A stretch of DNA of 64,000 nucleotides from Symsagittifera roscoffensis (GCF_963678635.1 NC_087065.1:49431011-49495010), one strand, 5' to 3'; numbered from the stretch's first letter, positions 1-9,866 are shown. The notes: a model not told the origin generated them from the letters alone. Made by a program: numbers and translations.

Positions 1-1
1 C

Positions 2-427
2 AGAGCTAACATGACTGCATGGTTGTACGAATATGCTAAAAAGCATATGTCGAAGCACGGCAGAGTGTACAGTGAATATCAGCTGGAAATTGGAGCAGGA
101 GCTTTCAAGCGGGCTCTCGTGACTCATCGGAATGCAGTGACCACTACTGTGAAAAGAATTTCCAGGACCTGTGAACGTAGTGGAAAGGAGAAGGCAGAGA
201 TGTTAAAGGAAGATTTGGAGAGAAATGTCACGTTGTGTCTCCACAACAGCTTCTGCAGGAACAGAGAAACTAAAGTGGATCCCCTACCTTGTTGCAAACA
301 GAGGGTAGAAGAGCAGAAGTGTTGGAGGACGGCTTCCAACAGCGTCAGGATAGCTAACGACGTGTTGCAGGATACAGAAACTGAGAGTGCAGAGTCATTA
401 TCACAGGAGGAGGAAATGGAACACTGA
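2..427 (+). CDS. Last accessory ORF of element C, C-terminal part (unknown function)
   Basis: The frame is already open at position 2, so the ATG at 11 is probably internal and the N-terminus lies outside the window. It encodes the C-terminal end of the last post-integrase protein. The product is basic in the middle and acidic at the end (Glu/Ser-rich, ending EEEMEH). The same protein is encoded at 39462-39991 in B and 4415-4936 in A. The C copy is intact where B carries a 13-base deletion near 39805. I see no known domain, signal peptide or membrane segment, and the function is unknown. Confidence 0.6.
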   Translation, partial: RANMTAWLYEYAKKHMSKHGRVYSEYQLEIGAGAFKRALVTHRNAVTTTVKRISRTCERSGKEKAEMLKEDLERNVTLCLHNSFCRNRETKVDPLPCCKQRVEEQKCWRTASNSVRIANDVLQDTETESAESLSQEEEMEH

Positions 428-1251
428 CGAATAGTCGAAAAACGAGATGCAAAAAGAGATGAAATTAGAGAAATTTAGAAGTTTTAGAACTTCTAAACGA
501 CGATAAAAGAAGAAAACAAAGGAGTGATGAAGAAAAAGTTAAAACTCTGAATTGTTTTATGTGTGTGAAAAAACTCAAGTGAGAAACCAAGCAACCAAGT
601 TGTAATTGAAAACTGAAACCTTTAGTTGAGTTTTGAAATTGTTGCATTTATAAATTTGCATTTTGATTTTAGTTGAGTGGCTTTAGAGACACTTACTTAC
701 TAGTTATTTAGAAAGGCTTGAGTGAAGGAGTATATTTAAATATTCCAGCCGACATGACTGTTTTTAATCAGCTAGGAGAACTGATCACTTTGTGGTGACG
801 TGAAAGGCTTGGGTAATCTCTCCTCGAAGAGGGAGATTGTTTCATTGTTCTTTCTAACCACAGAGTTTCTTAGTTTTAATATTCAGGACAATAACAAGCA
901 AGATTTCCGAAGGGAAGAAGCATAGTAGGATACTTTTAGCTTGTTGGTTGGCAGGGCTGTCCTGCAAACCAACACCTTTTAAATCTAGGAGAAAAAGTTT
1001 TAATCAGGACGTTGACATTGGAAGTCGGAAAGTATGTTTTAACTTGGGTCATATCCTCAATGTGCGGATTAATGAAAGAATTTGAAGGCTATAGTGATGT
1101 AGTATGATGCCATTTATATTCTGCAGTGAGTCGATGTGACGTGGATAAAAGTAATTTCGTGCATTTTGTAAATTCTGTTCGATGACACTGTATCTATTTT
1201 ACGAACATTGCGAGATTCAATGGGGACATTAACCGGACTGTCCGGGGAGTA
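428..1251 (+). other. 3' untranslated region of element C
   Basis: This non-coding stretch lies between the last ORF and the 3' LTR and closely matches 39992-40812 of element B. Its end, CCGGGGAGTA at 1242-1251, is the likely polypurine tract directly before the LTR. The 93-codon frame seen in B (40365-40646) has lost its ATG here and is frameshifted. Confidence 0.6.
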
Positions 1252-2176
1252 TGTGACATTCGACCAGAATGTGCCAAAATGCAGATTCGGCTATTTTGAA
1301 TTTTTAGCAGCCATTCTTCCGAATTGGCAATTTAGGAGGAATAAGAACGTTATTCGAACGATTGGACAAATTGTGAAGGCTGAAGGATTCGGAAATTCCT
1401 AAATTTTAATTTTTCGAAGTGATGACGTAACAATTCTCAGGAACGTCAAAAACGGCCATTTTGACAGAAAAACTGAAAAGCAAAACAACAACGATAGTTG
1501 CGCTGACGAAAACAACGAAGATTGTGATAGAAAAACCACAGAGAGAAACAGAAGTAACAGAGACCGCTCCAAGTTGCAACTATTGTGTCGCTACAATAGT
1601 TGCAAGGCAGTTGCTAACAACAGTGAGGGGTGGAAACCAGCCCTCCGGGTTATAGAGAAATCAAGCTTAACGTGCTTGATTCAGTGGATTCGAGAATCAG
1701 AAGGGGTTTCGGGACTGAAACTTTTATTGTTTTATATGAACTTTTAGCTTCTCTATTATGTCCTGAATTGAATTTAATTAACATTCTAATTCATTCTACT
1801 AAGATGAGAAGCTAGGAGTTGAGGGAAAGGGTTGATCCATCTTCGATGGAGATGATGATTTATATCTACTGAACAAAAATAATAATAATTCAATAAATAG
1901 TAGTAGCCCTGTTTTTAGGAGTGACCTCGTGGTCTGGGGATACTGAGACCCAGCCATGAGCTCACTATTTCTGCATGTAATTAAGTTAATTTGAATGTTT
2001 TGACCGAAGCCGAAAGCAGTAACGTTTTTTGTCGACCCGATGTTAGAAAGACCACCGAAAGTACTGGCTTGGTAGAGACGGTGAAAAGCATGCAAAGCTC
2101 TGTTTAGACGTTAGCCAGTCGTCTTAGGACTTAGTTTTGTTCTCCGTCGATATGTATCTTCCGGGCGAATGTTACA
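1252..2176 (+). repeat. 3' LTR of element C (about 925 bp)
   Basis: The LTR starts TGTGACATTCG and ends CGAATGTTACA, so the termini form a near-perfect inverted repeat with TG...CA ends. It matches 25506-26406 and 40813-41732, the two LTRs of element B. The boundary is supported by the adjacent purine tract on the left and by LINE sequence on the right. Confidence 0.85.
1574..1605. other. LTR hairpin, 13-bp stem
   Basis: TTGCAACTATTGT is followed by a 6-base loop GTCGCT and the exact reverse complement ACAATAGTTGCAA. The same hairpin is at 41133-41164. At 25826-25857 it has one mismatch. Its retention in all three LTRs suggests an RNA structure in the transcript; that role is inference. Confidence 0.6.
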
Positions 2177-3111
2177 CTAGAAGCAGCAGACCTTGTGTTG
2201 AAGAGACTTTCACTGGGTGAATAACCAACCGCTTTAGCAGCAAAATTCATTAGTTTGGATAAGTAAAAAGGATCTAGCATTTGAAGATAATTTGGTACTG
2301 GTAAATTTTTCAGTTTAATTAGTGCATCTTTATAGTTCTTAATGACAAGTGATCCAATAACAATTTCTTTTTTGAAGGGACTCCAATAAACGAGGATTTT
2401 TGATGCTCGGGTAAAAACACCAGCTCGAATATGTGATAATTGATAAAATCATACTTTTATAATGATTCAATTTTGTCCTCATAAAGTTTAGGAGAATTTC
2501 TTTTATTTACAAGGAAGGCAGAGTTTGCTTTTTGTGACTTTCTGTTTTGTAAAAATCCCAAGAAATGTCCTCGTTAATGTGGAGGTCTTTGTGAGGTTAC
2601 AAATTAGTAATTGGAATGTTACGGAAGTTTTCGACTTTTCGATCTGAAACTTAGAAAGCAACACTTAAGGGCATTGAAAGGCATTTTGTTAGTTAGGATC
2701 CAAGTATAAAAGATATCTAATTCTGCTGGAAAAAAACGGTTCAGGTAATTTTTAGGAGATGAACTTTGCATCATCTGCACTTATTACTGGTGAGTTGACA
2801 GTACACTGTAATGGTAAGTCAATGTTGAATAATAAAACAACTTGGGCGCAAGAATTGACCCTTGAGGCAGACGACTGGTTACAACAATTAACTTTGACAA
2901 GTAATTTACAACTTTGACACCAAAATAATTTCCAATTTATTTGCGTCCGCTAAGGTACGAAGTTAACAAGTTTAATAGCTTTCCTCTGACACCGAAATGA
3001 GAAAGTTTTTTAAAGAAAAATTCCATGGTCCACTCTGTCAAAAGCCTTCCCAAAGTTTTATATACAATATCTATCTCTTTCCCTGTTGATTTGCTGAATA
3101 AATAACATCTG
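2177..3111 (-). mobile_element. Decayed non-LTR retrotransposon (CR1/Jockey-like), RT palm to C-terminus
   Basis: On the minus strand, broken frames show landmarks of a LINE reverse transcriptase in the right order. These are a KEIDIVY then GKAFDRVDH stretch (about 3090-3020), LPQGSILAP (about 2870-2840), an ADDAKF motif (about 2780) matching the FADD catalytic box, and a C-terminal tail with VYWSPFKK (about 2400). Frameshifts and stops are frequent, so it is a fossil. The upstream RT part of the same copy lies at 41733-42200, separated by elements A and B. Confidence 0.75.
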
Positions 3112-3982
3112 TGTAAAAGTCGCCTACTTCAGTCACATATGAGGTTTAAGAAAACTCTCGTGTTTTTCTACCTCAAGAACGGTCGGAGCCAATTCGGTTC
3201 GCTTGCGACATGAGACTAGAACCCGTTACAGCTTAAAGACTACTACCAAAATATCCCCCCACTCTAGAAAAAAAGAACCTTCCCATACTTAGGTCTCAAA
3301 AAACCCAAAATACACGAAAAACAGGGTCGGAATACCGTTAAAAACAGGGTCGGAACAATCCGTTAAGTTACTTTTTATTGGACAGTGGAACTTTGATCCA
3401 TTTCAGATGGATCAACCAAAAACTCGCCTTATCTCAACATAACAATCATAAAACACACTCGAGAAAAATAAATTAGGGACTCACATGTTGATGCACTCGA
3501 GTACAAGGAGTAATTAAATTGGTAAGCAACTCGAGAATTAGATAATATAACTAGATAAGTTTAATACTGGTCAGTTTTGGTAACAGAAGTAAATTCTGAC
3601 TCTAGAATTTGAGTTTTTGTATGAACCATTGGGACACTCAAGCTGTCCACCTTTCCATTGAAGGTTCACTCTGGTTTGTTCCGAAAAGTGGTTCTCTCTT
3701 CTTTTTATTATCTCTCCTCCTATTTCGGGATAAGACAGCTCTACTCGTGTCTTATTTTGTATCTGGAAATTGCGAATAGCAATTTCCCTCTGTTCTATTC
3801 AAGCACTTTCCCGCGATTGTAAATCGGTCGTTCTGATTCTTCACTTTTTGTGTTTTCAGTTGGTGCGAGAAAACTGAGCATGACAGGCTCCCTTCGAAAC
3901 TTTGAAAATAAAAATTTCACTCCAAAATCACTTATTTTCGTGTCCCTCAAGGTCAAACTTCCAGATATGTCCGACTGGCACA
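3112..3982 (-). repeat. 3' LTR of element A
   Basis: A direct repeat of 24591-25489. It starts TGTAAAAGTCGC (TGTAACAGTCGC in the other copy) and ends GACTGGCACA on the plus strand. The two LTRs differ by substitutions and by an insertion of about 45 bases in the right copy (about 24632-24680), so the insertion is not recent. Confidence 0.85.
3393..3415. other. LTR hairpin of element A
   Basis: TTGATCCAT, loop TTCAG, ATGGATCAA form a perfect 9-bp stem. The hairpin is repeated unchanged in the other LTR at 24899-24921. Confidence 0.5.
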
Positions 3983-4414
3983 TACTCCCGGGACTCAAGA
4001 TCGATGTCCTCATCGCGTGCTGCCTCTGTCAGTGAATCCCCAGAAGCCCGAGTGTCACTCAAGATACAGTGCCAGTGGTCACAGAAGTTTGCAGCAGACT
4101 TAAGTTTATCTACCTTCCAAAATTCACAACCATATAAAATTTTCACAGTATCGCTAAACAGCAATCAAAATCTGCACACACCTGCACCTCTGAATTCTCG
4201 CTTTTTAAGCTGGTAATTTAAAATTTCTTTTGTTCTATTCAATCAGGAAATTGTCATGCAGCATTTTGATTCATATAATAGATCTAGCATATTAATAACA
4301 ATATCTCACTTGTTAAAATTTCTTTTTCGTGAACTCAGATTTCATCCGAGTTCACCCTTGAGCCCCCTCCCTCTCAAGACTCAAGACTCTAGAATTTCCT
4401 TTTGAGCCACCGGC
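3983..4414 (-). other. 3' untranslated region and polypurine tract of element A
   Basis: Between the last ORF and the 3' LTR. Read on the minus strand, it ends CCCGGGAGTA directly at the LTR boundary, closely matching the CCGGGGAGTA that precedes the LTRs of B and C. That supports a polypurine tract. I see no credible coding here. Confidence 0.5.
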
Positions 4415-4936
4415 TCACCTCGTATTCTTTGCCCTCGAGGTACCCGATCCAGATATGTTTGACACTGTGATCTGTTTCAATAGTGCCTCTTCGTCATCGG
4501 AGCTGATCACATTCTCCTCCCAAGCCTTCAGCTGTTCATAGGATCGCATCCACTCCCTTTGCTCCTGCAATCTCTTCACTTGATTCGGTAATTTCTTCAC
4601 CTTCGACTCCCGGTTCAAACAGAAGGAATTGTGAAGACTCAGGCTTACATTCGTCGCTAGGTCCTCCTCCAGTAGCGACTCCCTCGCTTTAGTGTTGTCT
4701 CTGGATACTCTACCCACTCTTTTCCACCCGGTCGTGATCGCTTTTCGATGGGTCAGCAGAGGTCTCTTGAAGGCATCTGGTCCTATCTCGGCCTGGAATT
4801 GTCGATATTCTTTTTGATGTTTCCTCATGTGATCCTTCGTCACCACATATAACCAGGATACTAACGTCGCGCAAAACCAAGGAAAGAATCTCAAGCGGCT
4901 CCACATGTGTCTGACTTCCATTGGTATGGCGAACAC
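4415..4936 (-). CDS. Last accessory ORF of element A, C-terminal part (unknown function)
   Basis: The product is homologous to the last ORFs of C (2-427) and B (39462-39991). Shared landmarks include the IPMEV stretch near the start, a W-rich segment, GxxAFKRxLxTHR and a conserved EDL..NV segment. The listed start is a GTG and is not a real start. Comparison with B indicates this frame continues the protein in 4891-5451 after a one-base shift near 4940-4960. There are no signal peptide or membrane segments. It is basic with an acidic C-terminal third. Function unknown. Confidence 0.6.
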   Translation of the reverse strand: MFAIPMEVRHMWSRLRFFPWFCATLVSWLYVVTKDHMRKHQKEYRQFQAEIGPDAFKRPLLTHRKAITTGWKRVGRVSRDNTKARESLLEEDLATNVSLSLHNSFCLNRESKVKKLPNQVKRLQEQREWMRSYEQLKAWEENVISSDDEEALLKQITVSNISGSGTSRAKNTR

Positions 4937-5451
4937 CTTGCGGTCTCGAACAACTCAAGTCTCCTGCTGTAGTCTATCGCGTGAATCGACTCTGCTGTTG
5001 GCGTCTTCGATTCCCGATACTTTGCTATGTTTTCTTCCATCCATCGTAGAGCCAGCATTGTGCTCACCACCAAGATGGTCACTTTTTGTTGATGCTCGGG
5101 TAGTCCCAACGACCTGATTTCTTCTACATCCCAAATCAGGCAGAGATTGGCGTGGTCTGGGTACCACACTGTCTGCGCCAGACAGTGGCATGGACAATTA
5201 CCGTGTGTGAGGTCGATGCTCCTGAGATTGCGTTCTCCCGAGGCTTCTAGGAGAGGCTCAAGTTCCATCATCTTCTCGTGTATCACGTCGGCTTCTTCCA
5301 AGTTTGGAGCACCTACCATGGGCTTCCCAATCACGTTTTGTCTCTCGTGGTCACATGTATTTTCGCTCTCCAAGCCTAGAAGTTCTTCACCCCAGATTTC
5401 ACTCAAGTCGTCCCTTTGCTCTTTCGGCACTGTTCCTCGGATCTTTCTCAA
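4891..5451 (-). CDS. Accessory ORF of element A, middle part of last protein (unknown function)
   Basis: This corresponds to the last third of the 587-codon ORF of B (37677-39440). Shared features are an LEPLLEASG stretch, a LTHxxxPCHC cysteine/histidine cluster, a WYP motif and a hydrophobic segment near the end. In A the frame runs on past the position of B's stop at 39440, so the ancestral protein was probably one chain of roughly 780 residues, broken here by frameshifts at about 5420 and 4950. The Cys/His cluster could bind metal, but nothing identifies a family. Confidence 0.55.
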   Translation of the reverse strand: MRKIRGTVPKEQRDDLSEIWGEELLGLESENTCDHERQNVIGKPMVGAPNLEEADVIHEKMMELEPLLEASGERNLRSIDLTHGNCPCHCLAQTVWYPDHANLCLIWDVEEIRSLGLPEHQQKVTILVVSTMLALRWMEENIAKYRESKTPTAESIHAIDYSRRLELFETARCSPYQWKSDTCGAA

Positions 5452-6694
5452 CAGCTTGTGTGAATGATGTCAGTCTTACACATTTGGGCACTGAGAAGGC
5501 TTTGTCTATCAATACCCTCTGGCTGGACACTTCTACCATCGCCATGTGTAATGGGTAGTGGCTGCCACATAGGTTGGCCATCACTGACCCCACCAGGGAC
5601 TTCGCATTTAGAGGCAGACCATAGGCTTCGCTCATGGGAAATCCCATCTCCGCTTCGAGTCCAACCTTCCAACTCTTGATGTGTTTCTGGGTCACTTGCA
5701 ACACTCCGGGCCATGACTCCACGCTCAACGAGGTCACCAAGTGGTGTTCTGACTCTAGCCTCTCCAGTGACTGGAGACTGCACATCCTTGAGAAGAATCC
5801 CAGAGCTGTTGCTAGGTTCACCGTGGTACTCGCGTAACACTCAGCCACTATCTGTATCTCACTTTTCTCCCTTTCGGTGATGTCCTCAAACCAGGTGACT
5901 AGGTCTTCTTTCTGGAAAGACTGTATCCTGACACATGATCGTCCATCGCAGGTGTGCTCGCCATTCCCACACGTCGAGTCAAGACAACTGCCCGGCTCCA
6001 TCTTTTTTATCGACCCTGTTCCACTCGTCATCTCGCTTGACTCCTTCACTTGAGGCAGGATCAGTCTATGTACTATACTCAAGGTCGCCAAATCTTCATC
6101 CTCTGTCGGCGCTAATCTCACTCGCTCAGTGACTTCCTCGATCAGGCTCGCATGGGGATGTGGACACCAGGAGGGCCTGAGCAATTTCCACACCACTCCC
6201 AGATTCGTGGTCAACATGCCGTTCCCGTTGCCCATTTTTATTTCTACCCTTTTACTTGAACGTGGCACACTTATTACTTCCGGTGTTCTCTCGAGAATCA
6301 GACCCAGGCTAGGTCTCTCTCTTTCCACAGGGTCTATCTCCATTATCTTCTCTGTCCAAAACTTCAGCAGCTCCGCCACCTCATAGTTTCTGTGGGCACC
6401 TCCAGCTTCTAAGTCCAAGAAAGGGTTGTATGCCATCCCCATCACTCCAGACACATACTGGTACTCTCCCTTCTTGTTGGGTTTCAAGTACTCTCCTGAC
6501 GAAGCCAAGTTACGGTGAACGTCGTGTTTCTCCTCAAACTTCTTGTTGTAGAATCTCCGTATCTCATTTAACTTCCTGTGGCTCTCTAGAGATTGCCTAG
6601 AACCATCCTCCATCCAGTGCTCTGATACACATTCAAGATGACTGTGGAGACTCTCCTTTCCAGCGTCTTGCTTCCAACTGCTCTCTGGTGACAT
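5399..6694 (-). CDS. Accessory ORF of element A, main part of last protein (unknown function)
   Basis: A 431-codon frame that aligns with B 37677-39440. Conserved blocks are EIRRF near residue 45, YVSGxxGxAYNPFL near 80, LRPSW near 175, a PGSC...G.HxC cysteine-rich block near 235-250, TALGFxSM near 295 and FSVPKCVRL near 400. The frame then goes wrong while B continues colinearly into what A encodes at 4891-5451, so A has a frameshift near 5420. The protein is soluble-looking, without signal peptide. Conservation between subfamilies that differ clearly at DNA level suggests it once mattered to the element. Confidence 0.6.
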   Translation of the reverse strand: MSPESSWKQDAGKESLHSHLECVSEHWMEDGSRQSLESHRKLNEIRRFYNKKFEEKHDVHRNLASSGEYLKPNKKGEYQYVSGVMGMAYNPFLDLEAGGAHRNYEVAELLKFWTEKIMEIDPVERERPSLGLILERTPEVISVPRSSKRVEIKMGNGNGMLTTNLGVVWKLLRPSWCPHPHASLIEEVTERVRLAPTEDEDLATLSIVHRLILPQVKESSEMTSGTGSIKKMEPGSCLDSTCGNGEHTCDGRSCVRIQSFQKEDLVTWFEDITEREKSEIQIVAECYASTTVNLATALGFFSRMCSLQSLERLESEHHLVTSLSVESWPGVLQVTQKHIKSWKVGLEAEMGFPMSEAYGLPLNAKSLVGSVMANLCGSHYPLHMAMVEVSSQRVLIDKAFSVPKCVRLTSFTQAVEKDPRNSAERAKGRLE

Positions 6695-6894
6695 GCTAGG
6701 ATGGTACTCTCAGTCATCATCGACATTGTCCATCTCAACAAACAGGTAGCATCTTTCCTCCTTGCCAGACTCAAGCCTGAGTTGTCCCTAGCAACGTGCT
6801 GCATCAGCATTCGATATACCTCTAGATTCTTGCCTCCCAACTTCAACTTGTCGTACGAAGTCAGTGTCTCTAACTCTACCCCAACAAGCTCCAC
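6586..6894 (-). pseudogene. Frameshifted fragment between accessory ORFs of element A
   Basis: A short open frame overlapping the ends of both neighbours. It falls where B carries the end of the 465-codon ORF and the start of the 587-codon ORF. It is probably a frameshifted remnant of the N-terminal region of the last protein, not an independent gene. No domain is visible. Confidence 0.3.
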
Positions 6895-7478
6895 GCGAAC
6901 ATCAGTTGTCCTGCGGTCCTAACAAAGGGATTTGCCATCAACGGCGATGCCGATGAGGATGTTCTCATCGCTTCTTCAAAATGATCTTTTAACAAGTTCT
7001 GCCAAGTTCTCTTCAGTTGGCTCCCCAATTCCAATTTATTGACATCAGCCTTCTGCTGGGTAGCCCAGTTGCGTCGTTTGCGTGACACTCCACTGTCGAG
7101 CTTCTTCAGGCAGTCTTCCAATTCCTGCAACGTTTCCAGGGCCAGCCACCACGGTCGGGCGGTGTTCCTCGTTTTATTTTTCTCAAGAGGATCGCTAGTC
7201 ACCTGCTTCTCGGTAGCCTGGTGTTCATTTGAGACCCATTCTTTGCCGACGTCCACTTCCCAGGTCTGCCCGCTCGTCGAACCTCGCTTCATTTTTATCA
7301 TCTGAGGTTTGAAGTCTTCTTCCGTTGTTGAGCTGGTGGGGATCTCCATCTCTTTTTCTACGTCGAGCAGTCGGCTCTTGTAGGCTGCTGTCTTCCATCG
7401 TGCCAGAACCATGGAGGCTGTCTCTCTCAAGTTCCTCTCCGAAACCGCATCCGCTGAAGGACTGCCCAATCCCTCCAC
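6876..7478 (-). CDS. Accessory ORF fragment of element A (unknown, charged)
   Basis: A 200-codon frame matching in position the second half of B's 465-codon ORF (36267-37664). It is rich in Lys, Glu and Thr and contains a TAGQL segment near its end that resembles VAGQL in B. It is probably the continuation of 7673-9232 after frameshifts in the intervening 200 bases. No known domain is seen. Confidence 0.45.
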   Translation of the reverse strand: MEGLGSPSADAVSERNLRETASMVLARWKTAAYKSRLLDVEKEMEIPTSSTTEEDFKPQMIKMKRGSTSGQTWEVDVGKEWVSNEHQATEKQVTSDPLEKNKTRNTARPWWLALETLQELEDCLKKLDSGVSRKRRNWATQQKADVNKLELGSQLKRTWQNLLKDHFEEAMRTSSSASPLMANPFVRTAGQLMFAWSLLG

Positions 7479-7672
7479 GTCTCTTCCCCTTGCGAGACCT
7501 CACATCTTTACTCGGGGGCGTTGTCGTTATCATCACTGATTCGACTTCCTTGTCTCCATCCAACTCTTCCAACTCCTGCCTCCCCCCTGCTCGAGCCTTA
7601 AGGATTTTAGTACTTTTAATTATATTACTAGTTCCGACCTTATCCCCCCTTACATGTTCAATTATTTTATTG
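7479..7672 (-). other. Short gap between accessory frames of element A
   Basis: No long frame spans this stretch on the coding strand. By comparison with B it lies inside an ancestral ORF and is therefore probably decayed coding sequence. Confidence 0.3.
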
Positions 7673-9232
7673 TCAGTTTTTTTGTTTCAGAGTAGAGCTG
7701 TCTTTACATTTATCTTCCTCGGTCTTTCGTGATGCCTTCCTCAACTCGACCATCTTGCTCAGCAGCTCTCCTCTAGCTTTCTCCTCCAGGCCTGTCCACA
7801 TCAGGACAGGCTCTCCGAATTTCACCACTGTGTCCCACAGCTCCTCTTTAAAGTCGTCCAATGTGGTGTCATCGTCCACTTCTCGATTAAAATCGCTCAA
7901 GAATTCTCGCCAAGCATCCTCATCCAGAGTGCCTAGGAAGACATCCCTGTTTCCCTCGAAGGTGTTCTTCTCCCTTCTCTCCGCACTCAGGAAGATCATT
8001 CCCATGTTGGGATTTTCGCTCGTCAGTGGCAACTCTAGATTCTTGCGGGGAGATGAGGTCAGAGGTGGCGTGGGGGTGTCTGCCCAATTTTCTCCACTCA
8101 GATCTTTCAACAGTTCTTGCGTGGTGAACTCTTCCTCCGTCGGCTTCTGCTCCGGTGTGTTCCCCACATCCATATCCTCTCCTGCCTCACTGAGAGTCTC
8201 ATCCATGCTCTCCTCTCCCGATTCTGCTTCTCTTCTCTCAAGAATCCTCCTGAATCGATCTTCTACGGGACCACTCCTTTTATCCCCCGGGGTGTCCACT
8301 GATAGGGGTGATGGTGTCGCTGGACCCGTTTTCTTATACTCTGTCAGAGCCACATACAATGGGCGTGCTGCATCCAGCTCCTTTCCCTCCTGTCTCATTT
8401 CCACCTGCTCTAGTCCGTAAGGTGCCCGGTATCTCCTTGTGGCAAACACCATCTCATCTCCTTTCAGTGCGATATGTCCTTCATTCACAATCATCCTGCC
8501 ATCGTACCACACCGGCAACTTGTTATCTAGACCTGCCCGCTCAAGTGTTCTCAAGGCATCTCGTACCTCGAATTTCGGGGGCATCGACCCTCTCATTTTC
8601 TTGGCTTGAGTTGTCCATGAATTTATTTTCGCATCGCTGGTATGAAAATAAATTGCTGCAAATAAATAGCCGATGAAGAGAGGATCCCAGCCGTCGATGA
8701 ACTCCTTCTGCTGTTCTTCGGTTGCCGCTCTCGCGAAAAGGGACGGGACCACCAGGGAGCTGTTCATCCCCAGGGTCATTCTCCTCACTGTTGGAAACTC
8801 TGGAATGCTTGCTGGCAGGACCTCCTTCTCCAATATCGCCTCTAGCTCCCTTTTCACCAGCTCAAAGCTTTTCTTCCACGCGGGAATTCTCAAGATCTCT
8901 TGTCCATTTGCCGTCAGGGGATTTAGATTCCAGAACCTGGGATAGGTTTCGATGGGGCCTTCGCGCTTGCCTCCCATCCTGCACTGCAGTTGTCCTCGGA
9001 AACTGTATATCACCAACTCCGGATCCTTCACCTTTCCGAAGAGCACCGTGTTGCTCATCTGTGCCCTTAGCACCTCCTGCTGACACCAATTGACTGTTGT
9101 CTCATCTAATATGCTTATGAGGCTCACGTGGGTCACTGAGTATCGATAAGCTGTCACCAGAGGATCTGGAAACGCGAACGTGACGGCCGGTCCATAGATA
9201 CAGGTTACGACCTCCTCTAGCCCCCGGATCAT
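7673..9232 (-). CDS. Accessory ORF of element A (519 codons, unknown function)
   Basis: The N-terminal third is clearly homologous to B 35521-36015: an IYGPAVTFAFPD block, a following YRxSVxHxxLIS segment, NWC, and a PEFP motif. The remaining two thirds are acidic and Ser/Thr/Pro-rich and align only loosely with B 36267-37664. Codons before about 9200 overlap the previous ORF in another frame, and B joins the GMPLLTDL block to the YGPAVTF block in one frame. A therefore has a frameshift near 9230-9240. Not recognised as any known family. Confidence 0.55.
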   Translation of the reverse strand: MIRGLEEVVTCIYGPAVTFAFPDPLVTAYRYSVTHVSLISILDETTVNWCQQEVLRAQMSNTVLFGKVKDPELVIYSFRGQLQCRMGGKREGPIETYPRFWNLNPLTANGQEILRIPAWKKSFELVKRELEAILEKEVLPASIPEFPTVRRMTLGMNSSLVVPSLFARAATEEQQKEFIDGWDPLFIGYLFAAIYFHTSDAKINSWTTQAKKMRGSMPPKFEVRDALRTLERAGLDNKLPVWYDGRMIVNEGHIALKGDEMVFATRRYRAPYGLEQVEMRQEGKELDAARPLYVALTEYKKTGPATPSPLSVDTPGDKRSGPVEDRFRRILERREAESGEESMDETLSEAGEDMDVGNTPEQKPTEEEFTTQELLKDLSGENWADTPTPPLTSSPRKNLELPLTSENPNMGMIFLSAERREKNTFEGNRDVFLGTLDEDAWREFLSDFNREVDDDTTLDDFKEELWDTVVKFGEPVLMWTGLEEKARGELLSKMVELRKASRKTEEDKCKDSSTLKQKN

Positions 9233-9842
9233 CCGATCTCATGGCCAGGCATAGGTCCGTCAACAGAGGCATGCCTCCATTCACTTTCCTCCACTCGTCT
9301 CTTGTCTTTGGGCTCTTTTCTTCACCAGTCAGGTGCCGGTTTTGCATCAGTAGGTACTGCACCAGCAGCGTCTTTAGTCCGGCCGCACACTTATACGAAT
9401 AGGTGTCAATGCTCGAGTGTGCTCTTCCCATCGACAGAGGCTCTCCGTACTTCATCAGTCGGTGAAATGACACCAGTTCCCCGTGGGTTAGAAGCACCAA
9501 TGCCAAGTACCCGTCAATCCGGAGTGTGTCCACGCCCCGACTGAACATGTACGCTGGACCCATATTGAACAGGTACCTTGGGTAAACCAGGTACAGTGCC
9601 AGCAACAGACTGATGGGCATATTCAATATTTCCTGTATGAAGGCTCCAAAGATGGTCTCTTTCGCGCTGTACACTCCAGCCAGGAACTCCTTTTTCCAAC
9701 AAGGACTCAAGAACCCAAGAATCTTGTGATCCCTCCTCGTCCTCAGCTCGCCCCTTGCGTGCTCCCTCCAGAATCCTCCAATCGTGACTTCGTTGGCTGC
9801 TGTGACGAACCTGCCAACCGTCATTTCCCTCTTCTCGGCCAC
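9102..9842 (-). CDS. Accessory ORF of element A (hydrophobic helical region, unknown)
   Basis: This frame lies directly after the SGNH-type ORF and corresponds to B 35086-35451 plus the start of 35521-36015. It contains one strongly hydrophobic stretch at about residues 70-95, a GxxxLRxDGxLAL block near 110 and a GGMPLLTDL.LAMR block near 190. The last 40 residues are out of frame relative to B. The hydrophobic stretch could be a buried helix or a membrane segment. Nothing seen identifies an envelope glycoprotein: no signal peptide, cysteine framework or furin-like site. Confidence 0.5.
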   Translation of the reverse strand: MAEKREMTVGRFVTAANEVTIGGFWREHARGELRTRRDHKILGFLSPCWKKEFLAGVYSAKETIFGAFIQEILNMPISLLLALYLVYPRYLFNMGPAYMFSRGVDTLRIDGYLALVLLTHGELVSFHRLMKYGEPLSMGRAHSSIDTYSYKCAAGLKTLLVQYLLMQNRHLTGEEKSPKTRDEWRKVNGGMPLLTDLCLAMRSDDPGARGGRNLYLWTGRHVRVSRSSGDSLSILSDPREPHKHIR

Positions 9843-9866
9843 TTCCAGCTGCTCCTCAAGAAAATC

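Larger units (their letters stand above)
1..2176 (+). mobile_element. Ty3/Gypsy-type LTR element C, 3' end only
   Basis: This is the 3' end of a large LTR retrotransposon whose body lies left of the window. It holds the end of the last accessory reading frame, an untranslated stretch of about 0.8 kb, a purine-rich tract and a complete 3' LTR. It aligns along its whole length with the 3' end of element B (about 39570-41732), so C and B are one subfamily. Its right edge abuts LINE sequence at 2177, so it was inserted in the same LINE as A and B. Confidence 0.85.

Noticed and set aside
1461-1815. Short frames inside the C LTR
   Set aside because: They are not kept in phase in the B LTRs, which differ by indels at the same places.
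3795-4216. Overlapping short frames across the A 3' LTR edge
   Set aside because: They cross the LTR boundary, are not present in the other LTR in the same form, and lack any motif.
9102-9842. Envelope glycoprotein reading of the hydrophobic accessory ORF
   Set aside because: No signal peptide, no cysteine pattern, no cleavage site and no C-terminal membrane anchor are visible; one hydrophobic stretch alone is not enough.
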